This document shows positions 14,787 through 20,940 of a stretch of DNA of 20,940 nucleotides, in pieces (the stretch's first letter is position 1; every line of letters begins with the position of its first letter). The DNA lies in NCBI GenBank assembly GCA_025464795.1, contig JAODNB010000097.1, positions 1 to 20,940 of the forward strand. The letters are read 5' to 3'. The position numbers and the translations under genes are program-made. The DNA comes from Frankiales bacterium (GTDB lineage: Bacteria > Actinomycetota > Actinomycetes > Mycobacteriales > SCTD01). Under the pieces are notes generated by a model. That model was not told the origin of the DNA, searched no databases, and saw only the letters and a list, made by a program, of their open reading frames with translations.

Positions 14787-14817
14787 CTCAATCGACATCA
14801 ACTCGCCGGAGTGGTAC

Positions 14818-15912
14818 ATGGCGAACACCCGATCAGACGCCGGTGCGGAGCCGTCCGTCCTGGAGCTGACGAGGGAGCGCCTGCGCGCGTACGTGCGCGC
14901 AGCGACGTTGCCCATGCTGCTGCTCGAGCTTCCCAGTGGACTCGCGCACGAGCTCAGCGACGCCATGTCGGAGCTGCTTGGCGTCGATCGCCAGCAAGCG
15001 CTGGGAACCGCAGCACCGGGGTACACCGAGGACTCGGAGGCGTCACGTGTGTCGTTGCAGATGCTCTCGGACGGCTACCTGGACGGTTACAGCAAGCGCG
15101 TCCTCCTGCCCACCGGATCGGGCGACGTGGTTGAGGTCGACGTCCGGGTGGATGCGTGTGACGGGAGGGCACCCGATCGGATGGCCGTCGCGACTGTCCT
15201 TCGTGTCCTTCCGGACCCCTACCCGGCCGAGCCCGCGCTCCTCGAAGCACACCCGCGCGCGGCGTCGCCGGTCACTGGGACCATGACGGCCGGCGGAGTC
15301 ATCGACCGTGTGGTGAAAGATGCGGGTGGCGTCCTACCCGAGCCCGCGACGGTGATGCTCGGCCGCAGCCTGCTGGATGTCGTCCACCCGCAGGATGCAG
15401 GCGCCGTCATGATGCTGGCGGCACACGCAAGCGCCCGTGCGGCATCAGTGACTGGCCGGGCCCGCTTCCGCACCGCGAACGGAGGGTGGCACCTCGTCCG
15501 ACTCGCGCTGCAGTCCCTCGCGCCGAACCCGTCCGCCGAGGGAGCTGCCGGGTTCGCGTTCGCGCTGTCGACATCGCTGCCTCCCGATCCAGCCCTGCAA
15601 CCGCTGGAGGCGACGGCCGCCCGCTTCCAGGCCATCGCAGAACGCAACGCGCAAGACCTGAGCGCCGCGGCAGCGGTGGCCGCCGAGCGCAGTACTCAGC
15701 GTCCACCCTTGCGCCCACACCCCGGGCTCGACCTGCTGACCGATCGTGAGCTGCAGATCGTGGTGCGTCTGCTCGCGGCGCAACGCGTCCCAGCCATCGC
15801 CAAGGAGCTGTTCCTGAGCCAGAGCACGGTCCGCAACCACCTCACCGCCGTCTACCGCAAGCTCGGCGTCCACTCCCAGGGCGCCCTCGTCGAGGTCCTG
15901 CGCGTCCGCTGA
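14818..15912 (+). CDS. PAS-domain LuxR-family transcriptional regulator (paralogue 2)
   Basis: This 364-aa protein is collinear with the regulator at 12947-14044: an N-terminal conserved helix (RLRAYVRAATLPMLLLEL), a PAS-like region with EASRVSLQMLSDGYLDGYSK, a second PAS (about 160-270, VIDRVVKDAGGVLPEPATVM and LLDVVHPQDAGAVMMLA), and a GerE helix-turn-helix at 304-364 (LTDRELQIVVRLLAAQRVPA, then LFLSQSTVRNHLTAVYRKLG). No receiver domain is present. ATG at 14818 has GGAG at 14807-14810 upstream; earlier in-frame starts fall inside the operator region and the divergent gene. Control by the OhrR-like neighbour is likely from the shared palindromes. The targets are not known. Confidence 0.86.
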   Translation: MANTRSDAGAEPSVLELTRERLRAYVRAATLPMLLLELPSGLAHELSDAMSELLGVDRQQALGTAAPGYTEDSEASRVSLQMLSDGYLDGYSKRVLLPTGSGDVVEVDVRVDACDGRAPDRMAVATVLRVLPDPYPAEPALLEAHPRAASPVTGTMTAGGVIDRVVKDAGGVLPEPATVMLGRSLLDVVHPQDAGAVMMLAAHASARAASVTGRARFRTANGGWHLVRLALQSLAPNPSAEGAAGFAFALSTSLPPDPALQPLEATAARFQAIAERNAQDLSAAAAVAAERSTQRPPLRPHPGLDLLTDRELQIVVRLLAAQRVPAIAKELFLSQSTVRNHLTAVYRKLGVHSQGALVEVLRVR

Positions 15913-15943
15913 ACAACAGCCGAGGTCGTCTCTCAGAGAGGCC

Positions 15944-16639
15944 CTACTGCAGGGCGCCGACCGCCCGAGCGACGACGAGCAGGGACAGCACCAGGGCGGA
16001 CATGGACTGCAGGGCCATCAGCAGCTTGGTGCGGCTGAGCAGCGGCATGGTGTCGGTCGGGCTGAACGCGGACGAGTTCGTCACGGAGACGTAGAGGTAG
16101 TCCACGAGTACGGGCACCCAGTCGGTGTGCGCGCTGCTCCCTGCAGCGACCTCGTCGATGGCGTCGTGGTCCTCGTCCTGAGGGAAGCGGAAGTCGGCGG
16201 CTGGGAGGTCCTTGCGCGGCCGTTGGGTCCGCGCGACGGGCCCGCCACGGTCGAGCTCCCAGTAGACGAGCCCGAACGCGATGACGTTCGTCAGCCAGAC
16301 CTGCAGGGCGGCCGTGAGCAGCTCTTTCGCGTCGGACGCCTTTCCGTCCAGCAGGGCGTGGACCAGGAGCCCGAGGACGACCGTGTTCGTGGTCGCGATC
16401 AGGAGCACGAGCACGAGCGAGATCGTGCGAGAAGCGCGGGTCTGCTTCGTCAGGCGTACCGGGTTGGCGGCGATGACCGGGATGAGCAGCAGCAGCTCGA
16501 GAGCAGGCAGGAGCAGGCGCGGGCCGAGCACCAGTCGGTTAGGCAGCACGGCTTGCAGGGTGATCGCTACGAGAACGGCCACGACCGCGGGGAACCGCAC
16601 CTCACCGCGCCGACCTGCAGCTTGCTTGACCTGAGCCAT
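15944..16639 (-). CDS. Multi-pass membrane protein with channel-like C-terminal segment
   Basis: This is a 231-aa protein. Hydrophobic segments include FPAVVAVLVAITLQAVLP, LLPALELLLLIPVIAA, ISLVLVLLIATTNTVVLGLL and LTNVIAFGLVYWEL; then comes an acidic cytosolic-type loop (FRFPQDEDHDAIDE), then a re-entrant-looking stretch and last helix (VDYLYVSVTNSSAFSPTDTM followed by PLLSRTKLLM and LVLSLLVVARAV). The SxTNxxAFSPTDxMPL pattern recalls the filter-loop layout of two-helix ion channels, but it lacks the canonical TVGYG. I do not assign an ion. The start is chosen at MAQVKQ; longer versions would overlap the divergent gene. No close ribosome-binding site is visible. It converges on LuxR paralogue 2 across a 31-bp gap. 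Confidence 0.72.
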   Translation of the reverse strand: MAQVKQAAGRRGEVRFPAVVAVLVAITLQAVLPNRLVLGPRLLLPALELLLLIPVIAANPVRLTKQTRASRTISLVLVLLIATTNTVVLGLLVHALLDGKASDAKELLTAALQVWLTNVIAFGLVYWELDRGGPVARTQRPRKDLPAADFRFPQDEDHDAIDEVAAGSSAHTDWVPVLVDYLYVSVTNSSAFSPTDTMPLLSRTKLLMALQSMSALVLSLLVVARAVGALQ

Positions 16640-16712
16640 GAAGATCGTTTGCCCACTTGGGCTGTCGGCAACCGCGGGGTTGGCGTCTGCGGGCGTGGGG
16701 CATCTGAGAGCC

Positions 16713-17015
16713 ATGGATCTTGAGGAGAGCTTCGACGTCCCGCTCCCCACCTACTCGGTGATGGCCCGGTTCGCCTCCGACTGCGGCACACGGGAAGAGG
16801 CGGAGCGGGAGGTCGCCGAGCGGCTGACCGCCGCGAAGGAGCCCTTCCAGGACATCGGAGTGGAGCGTCAGGAGGACAGTGGCGTCTGGTTGATCACCGC
16901 TCGGTTCGTGCTCGTCTCGGTGGACGGGCACACGGCCGTCGTCGGTCTCCACGAGACCTTGGGCGCCGCAGGCCTGCACCCCGACGAGGTCTGGCTCGAT
17001 CGCACCCTCGCCTAG
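16713..17015 (+). CDS. 100-aa conserved-looking hypothetical protein
   Basis: The small acidic protein begins MDLEESFDVPLPTYSVMARF and has an alternating strand/helix pattern (a helix GTREEAEREVAERLTAAKEP, then strands with VWLITARFVLVSVDGHTAVV), ending HPDEVWLDRTLA. This suggests a compact alpha/beta or ferredoxin-like fold. There is no cysteine cluster, signal peptide or membrane segment. The ATG is chosen at 16713 with GAGAG just upstream; an in-frame ATG at 16638 would add 25 residues and overlap the start of the divergent membrane protein gene. The family is not recognised. It diverges from the membrane protein gene and converges on the hydrolase with a 24-bp gap. Confidence 0.65.
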   Translation: MDLEESFDVPLPTYSVMARFASDCGTREEAEREVAERLTAAKEPFQDIGVERQEDSGVWLITARFVLVSVDGHTAVVGLHETLGAAGLHPDEVWLDRTLA

Positions 17016-17039
17016 CGAGCAAAGGCGGACGTTCCGTGC

Positions 17040-18008
17040 TCAGAGAGGTTCGGCTCCGGTCCTGGCAGCCAGGGCCTTCGTCATCTCGGCCGCAACCAGC
17101 CCCAGGGCGGCTTCTGCGGCCTTGCACAACCGCGGCATGGTCAAGAACCCGTGCGGCATCTTCGCGAAGTCGCGGTAGACCACCGGGACACCGGCCTCCA
17201 GGAGCTTGGAGGCGTACGAGACCCCGTCGCTGTGAAGCACGTCGTGCTCGGCGGTGAGGACGAGCGCTGGTGGCAGACCGCTGTGGTCCGGCGCGTCGAG
17301 AACGCTGACGTACGGCTCGGTGAGCGGGGAGTTCGGGGCGTACATCTGGACCATGAGGTGCCCGGAGTCCCTGTCGACCCCGCCGCCCGCGTAGGTGTCC
17401 CAGTCCGGTGAGCTGATGCTGCAGTCGGTGAAGGGGTAGATCAGGCTCTGGTGGGCGATGGCCGGTCCACCGAGATCGCGCATCAGCAGCGTCAGGGCGG
17501 CCGCGAGGTTGCCTCCGGCGCTGTCCCCACCGACCGCGATGCGCGTGGGGTCGATGCCCTCAGGCGCGTTCTCGACGATCCAGCGCAGGGCGTCCTCGCA
17601 GTCCTCGAGCGGGCCAGGGTGGGGGGTCTCGGGGGCGAGCCGGTACTCGACGGAGAAAACCGGGAAGCCGGTGCGGGAGGCGAGCCCACGGGTGATGTAG
17701 TCGCAGCCGTCGAGGCCTCCGACGACGAAGGCTCCACCGTGCAGGTAGACGATGCCGGGGTTGCCCGGACGGTTGCCCGGCGCGGTGTAGACCCGGATCT
17801 GCACCTGTCCGCCGCGCCCCTGGATGTGGATGTTCCTGGTACGTATCGAGGGGTCGCCCTTGCGGGTCATCCAGGTCGGCGGTTTGGACAGCTGGCGCTC
17901 CGCAGCGGACTTCTTGATCACGTCCATGGGCTTGGGGCCGATGCCCCAGCGCGCGAGGAGGGTCGTGAGGGCAAGCAACGTGCGGAAGGGCTGGCTCACT
18001 GTGCTCAC
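17040..18008 (-). CDS. Alpha/beta hydrolase, hormone-sensitive lipase (HSL) family esterase
   Basis: This 322-aa esterase has the HSL oxyanion-hole motif HGGAF (90-94), the nucleophile elbow GDSAGG with Ser163, Asp256 in TAEHDVLHSDG and His286 in MPHGF, a complete catalytic triad. The N-terminal cap (about 1-60) is typical of the family. It is expected to hydrolyse short to medium acyl esters; no signal peptide is evident. The GTG start lies 7 nt after the stop of the acyl-CoA synthetase gene on the same strand, so it is the last gene visible in the lipid operon and could release fatty acids for activation by that synthetase. Confidence 0.88.
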   Translation of the reverse strand: MSTVSQPFRTLLALTTLLARWGIGPKPMDVIKKSAAERQLSKPPTWMTRKGDPSIRTRNIHIQGRGGQVQIRVYTAPGNRPGNPGIVYLHGGAFVVGGLDGCDYITRGLASRTGFPVFSVEYRLAPETPHPGPLEDCEDALRWIVENAPEGIDPTRIAVGGDSAGGNLAAALTLLMRDLGGPAIAHQSLIYPFTDCSISSPDWDTYAGGGVDRDSGHLMVQMYAPNSPLTEPYVSVLDAPDHSGLPPALVLTAEHDVLHSDGVSYASKLLEAGVPVVYRDFAKMPHGFLTMPRLCKAAEAALGLVAAEMTKALAARTGAEPL

Positions 18009-18015
18009 GGCGTCC

Positions 18016-19560
18016 TCAGTTCACGGCACGGTCGGTGTCGTCCCAGTGCTGCTTGCGGAGCTCGCGCTTGAGGACCTTGCCGGCGCCCGACAGGGGCAGT
18101 GCCTCGACGACCTCGAGGCTGCGTGGCGCTTTGTAGCCGGCGATGCGCTCCTTCACGTGCTCCCGCAGCTCCTCGAGCGTCAGCGCAGTCCCGGGCTGGA
18201 GTACGACGACGGCGTGGACGCTCTCGCCGTACTCGGCACTGGGGACACCGATGACCGCGCAGGAGGCGACAGCCGGGTGGGTGGTGACCGCGTTCTCGAC
18301 CTCTGCGGAGTAGACGTTCTCGCCGCCGCTCACGATCATGTCCTTGATGCGGTCGACGATGAAGACGTAGCCGTTCTCGTCCATCCGGCCGCCGTCACCG
18401 GTGCGCATCCAACCGTCGATGACGGCAGCCTCAGTCTCCGCGGGCTTGTTCCAGTAGCCGAGCATCACGTGGGCGCCCGTGACGGTGATCTCGCCGACCT
18501 GGCCGCGAGGGACCTCGACGCCGTCGACGTCCACGATCTTCAGCTCGCTGTGCGGAGCCGCCCTGCCGCAGGAGGTACGCAGCACCGGGTCGGTGTGCTC
18601 GTCGGGTCCGAGCATCGTGGCGACAGGGGAGAGCTCTGTCATGCCGTAGGCCTGGGTCAGCCGCACGTGCGGGAGAACCCGCGTGACGCGCTCGAGCAGG
18701 CCCTCGGAGATCGGGCTCGCGCCGTACACGATCTGGTCGAAGGAGCTGAGGTCGGCCTCCTTGATGTCCGGGCTGTCGACGAGCATCTGGATCATCGTCG
18801 GGACGAGCAGGGCATCCGTGCACCCGTGCTTCGTGATGGCCTCGATCACGCCCGCCGGGGTGAACGAGGGGATGATGACGTGCGTCCCACCGAGGAGGTT
18901 GCGTCCGTTCCACGCGGCGAGGTCGGCCAGGTGGAACATGGGCGCGGCATGCAGGAGTGAGCCGCCTGGCTTCACGAAGTCTCCCGTGGCGCAGCTGCCC
19001 AGGGCGGACACGACCATGTTGGTGTGGCTGAGCATGACCCCCTTGGGGAAGCCGGTCGTGCCCCCGGTGTAGAAGATGCCGGCCAGGTCGTCGCCGCCCG
19101 CGTGCGCGTCCTCGACGGAGCCGTGGTCCAGCAGCGAGTCGTACGCCAGCACCCCCTGGGGAGCCTCGCCGTCCCCGCAGTGGACGAGTGTCTTGACGCA
19201 GGGAGCGGCGGCTGTGATGGGCTCGACGAGCGCGAGGAAGCTGTCGTCCACGAACAGAACGGAGGTGTCGCAGTCCTCGAGGCTGTAGGCGATCTCGGCC
19301 GCCGACCAGCGCACGTTGACGGGGTTGACGACGCCGCCGAGCCACCAGGTCGCGAGCAGCACCTCGTGGTAGCGGTCGCTGTTGAGCGACAGGATGCCGA
19401 CGCGGTCGCCCTTGCCGATGCCGAGGTCCTTGAGGCCGGAGGCGATGCGCGCGACCCGCTCGCCGGACTCGGCCCAGGTGAAGACCCGGTTGCCGAAGAT
19501 CGTCGCTGGCAGACCCGGGGTCTGCTGGACGTTGCGGTGCAGGCTCTGTGTCAGGTACAT
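18016..19560 (-). CDS. AMP-forming acyl-CoA synthetase (fatty acid CoA ligase)
   Basis: This 514-aa member of the ANL superfamily activates a carboxylic acid to acyl-AMP and then acyl-CoA. Motifs in order: phosphate loop YTGGTTGFPKG (164-174), YGMTE (A5-type), GWMRTGDGGRMDENGYVFIV with the ribose-binding Asp, the hinge VDRIKDMIVSGGENVYSAEVE, and the catalytic lysine Lys495 in SGAGKVLKREL. Length and hinge fit medium or long-chain fatty acyl-CoA ligases; chain length cannot be told. The ATG start gives the usual N-terminus. It follows the acyl-CoA dehydrogenase gene after 28 nt, with GAGGAG in the gap on the minus strand, and precedes the HSL-type hydrolase by 7 nt. Confidence 0.9.
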   Translation of the reverse strand: MYLTQSLHRNVQQTPGLPATIFGNRVFTWAESGERVARIASGLKDLGIGKGDRVGILSLNSDRYHEVLLATWWLGGVVNPVNVRWSAAEIAYSLEDCDTSVLFVDDSFLALVEPITAAAPCVKTLVHCGDGEAPQGVLAYDSLLDHGSVEDAHAGGDDLAGIFYTGGTTGFPKGVMLSHTNMVVSALGSCATGDFVKPGGSLLHAAPMFHLADLAAWNGRNLLGGTHVIIPSFTPAGVIEAITKHGCTDALLVPTMIQMLVDSPDIKEADLSSFDQIVYGASPISEGLLERVTRVLPHVRLTQAYGMTELSPVATMLGPDEHTDPVLRTSCGRAAPHSELKIVDVDGVEVPRGQVGEITVTGAHVMLGYWNKPAETEAAVIDGWMRTGDGGRMDENGYVFIVDRIKDMIVSGGENVYSAEVENAVTTHPAVASCAVIGVPSAEYGESVHAVVVLQPGTALTLEELREHVKERIAGYKAPRSLEVVEALPLSGAGKVLKRELRKQHWDDTDRAVN

Positions 19561-19588
19561 CGGTTCTCCTCGTCGAGAAGCAGCGGGG

Positions 19589-20731
19589 CTACAGCGAGCG
19601 GGCGATGACTTCCTTCATGACCTCGTTCGCCCCGCCGTAGATCTTCTGGACGCGGGCGTCGGAGTACAGCCGGCTGATGAGGTACTCCTTCATGTAGCCA
19701 TAGCCGCCGAACAGCTGGAGACAGCGGTCCGTGACCTGGACCTGGAGGTCGGTGAGCCACCACTTCGCCATCGAGGCGGTGGGGGTGTCGAGCTCACCGG
19801 CGAGGTGCCGCTCGATGCAGCTGTCGATGAACACCCGGCCGGCATGGGCGAAGGTCGACAGCTCGGCGAGCTCGAAGCGAGTGTTCTGCAGGTCGAACAG
19901 CGGTGCCCCGAACGCATGCCGGTCCTTGGTGTAGCGGAGGGTCTCGGTCAGGGCGGTCTCCATCGCTGCGACGCCCTGCAGGCCGATGACGAGCCGCTCC
20001 TGGTTGAGCTGGTTCATCAGCATCGCGAAGCCCTTGCCCTCATCGCCGAGCAGGTTCTCGGCCGGGACGAGGACGTCCTCGAAGATGAGCTCGGCGGTGT
20101 CCTGGCTGTGCATCCCGAGCTTGTCGAGGGTGCGACCACGCGAGAAGCCCTTGGCGTGAGCGGTCTCCACGACGATCAGCGACACCCCCCGGGCGCCTGC
20201 GGTCGGGTCGGTCTTGACCGCGACGATGACCAGGTCGCAGGTGGTGCCGTTGCTGATGAAGGTCTTCATCCCGTTGAGCACGTAACCGTCGCCGGTCTTC
20301 ACCGCTCTCGTCGTGATCGCCTTCAGGTCCGAGCCGGTACCGGGCTCCGTCATCGCGATGGCGCCGACGATCTCGCCGGTCGCCATCTTCGGCAGCCAGC
20401 GGAGCTTCTGCTCCTCGTTGCCGTACGCCAGCAAGTAGTGCGCCACGATGCCGCTGTGGACGCCGAGGCCGAAGCCGGTGTCACCGGCGTGGGCCTGGGC
20501 CTGCAGGACCGCGGCGTCGTGCGCGAACGTGCCGCCGCCACCGCCGTACTCGGACGGGATGGAGCACAGCAGCAGCCCGACCTCGCCGGCCTTGTTCCAG
20601 ACCGCGCGGTCGACGCACTTCTGCGCGTCGAAGCGCTCCTGGTGCGGGGTGATCTCCTTCGCCCAGAAGTCACCTGCGACCTGCGCGAGGGCGGTGGCCT
20701 CGGCGTCCATCCATGCTGACCTGTAGGGCAT
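19589..20731 (-). CDS. Acyl-CoA dehydrogenase
   Basis: This 380-aa FAD enzyme introduces the alpha,beta double bond in beta-oxidation. Visible elements: AIAMTEPGTGSDLKAITTRA (FAD binding, 125-144), the middle-domain FISNGTTCDLVIV, RHAFGAPLFDLQNTRFELAE (271-290) and LQLFGGYGYMKEY. The C-terminal site where medium-chain enzymes carry the catalytic Glu (IYEGT) reads IYGGANE (364-370), without that Glu. Glu245 in QERLVIG matches the alternative base position used by isovaleryl- and long-chain-type enzymes, so activity is probably retained on branched or long substrates. The ATG shares one base with the stop of the upstream dehydrogenase gene, which fixes the start. Confidence 0.9.
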   Translation of the reverse strand: MPYRSAWMDAEATALAQVAGDFWAKEITPHQERFDAQKCVDRAVWNKAGEVGLLLCSIPSEYGGGGGTFAHDAAVLQAQAHAGDTGFGLGVHSGIVAHYLLAYGNEEQKLRWLPKMATGEIVGAIAMTEPGTGSDLKAITTRAVKTGDGYVLNGMKTFISNGTTCDLVIVAVKTDPTAGARGVSLIVVETAHAKGFSRGRTLDKLGMHSQDTAELIFEDVLVPAENLLGDEGKGFAMLMNQLNQERLVIGLQGVAAMETALTETLRYTKDRHAFGAPLFDLQNTRFELAELSTFAHAGRVFIDSCIERHLAGELDTPTASMAKWWLTDLQVQVTDRCLQLFGGYGYMKEYLISRLYSDARVQKIYGGANEVMKEVIARSL

Positions 20732-20940
20732 CAGATGTTGATCCCGCCGGCGCACAGGACCGTCTGGCCGCTGATGTAGTCCGATTCGGGCGTGCACAGC
20801 AGGTAGACCGCGCCGGCGGCCTCCTCGGGGGTGCCTGCCCGGCCGAGCGGGATCATCGCCTCCATGCTGGCCAGCAGCTGCGGGTTGACCCCGACCTTGA
20901 TGTCGCGCCCGTCGATGTCGATGGTCTTGCCGGTGTCGGC
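20731..20940 (-). CDS. Short-chain dehydrogenase/reductase (SDR), C-terminal part, 5' end outside window
   Basis: The last 69 residues of an SDR oxidoreductase are visible. MIPLGRAGTPEEAAGAVYLL followed by CTPESDYISGQTVLCAGG is the standard SDR C-terminal signature (the PLGRxGxPEE and SGQxxxxxGG motifs). The NAD(P)-binding and catalytic parts lie beyond the window. Its TGA overlaps the ATG of the acyl-CoA dehydrogenase by one base, so the two are translationally coupled. The context suggests a 3-hydroxyacyl-CoA-type or related dehydrogenase in the same lipid pathway. The substrate is not determinable from the tail. Confidence 0.85.
   Translation of the reverse strand, partial: ADTGKTIDIDGRDIKVGVNPQLLASMEAMIPLGRAGTPEEAAGAVYLLCTPESDYISGQTVLCAGGINI

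Noticed and set aside
15913..15943. CTCTC-A-GAGAG between convergent genes as a bidirectional terminator
   Set aside because: The loop is too small for a hairpin and no T-runs flank it.

Overview
The window is about 21 kb of very GC-rich DNA with densely packed genes, many GTG starts and short overlaps (ATGA, GTGA). A WhiB7-type regulator, a mycoredoxin, a UvrD2-type helicase with a tetracysteine/HRDC tail, a GAF-ANTAR protein and a DUF1206 membrane protein point to a free-living actinomycete (Actinomycetota). I cannot fix the family from sequence alone. No rRNA, tRNA, insertion sequence, phage gene or CRISPR array was seen.

Layout. (1) 1-3993, plus strand: the end of a catalytic M16 metallopeptidase, its non-catalytic M16 partner, the NADH pyrophosphatase NudC and a DUF1206 membrane protein. 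(2) 3978-5729, minus strand: mycoredoxin, GAF-ANTAR regulator and a uridine-kinase-like protein, read in that order. (3) 5820-8950, plus strand: UvrD2, then a leader of roughly 435 nt with a 67-codon upstream ORF and an intrinsic terminator, then whiB7 and a 55-aa basic protein. The nudC / mycoredoxin / uvrD2 / whiB7 set matches the neighbourhood known from mycobacteria, which supports the whiB7 and uvrD2 calls. (4) 9039-12940, plus strand: an alkaline-phosphatase-superfamily phosphodiesterase whose conserved halves appear in swapped order, and a PAS-PAS-GGDEF-EAL protein with a degenerate GGDEF site, an intact EAL site and an unexpected recombinase-like helix-turn-helix tail. (5) 12947-15912: two paralogous PAS-LuxR regulators flank an OhrR-type MarR regulator; the MarR gene and one LuxR gene diverge from a short region full of palindromes. 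(6) 15944-17015: a membrane protein with a channel-like segment, divergent from a 100-aa protein of unknown function. (7) 17040-20940, minus strand: a lipid-catabolism operon read as short-chain dehydrogenase, acyl-CoA dehydrogenase, acyl-CoA synthetase and HSL-type alpha/beta hydrolase.

The points most worth a second look are the whiB7 attenuator leader, the apparent circular permutation of the phosphodiesterase, the EAL protein with a DNA-binding-like tail, the regulator cluster around the OhrR-like gene, and the kinase-like protein that has lost its Walker A lysine. These are readings of the sequence; no database search was run.
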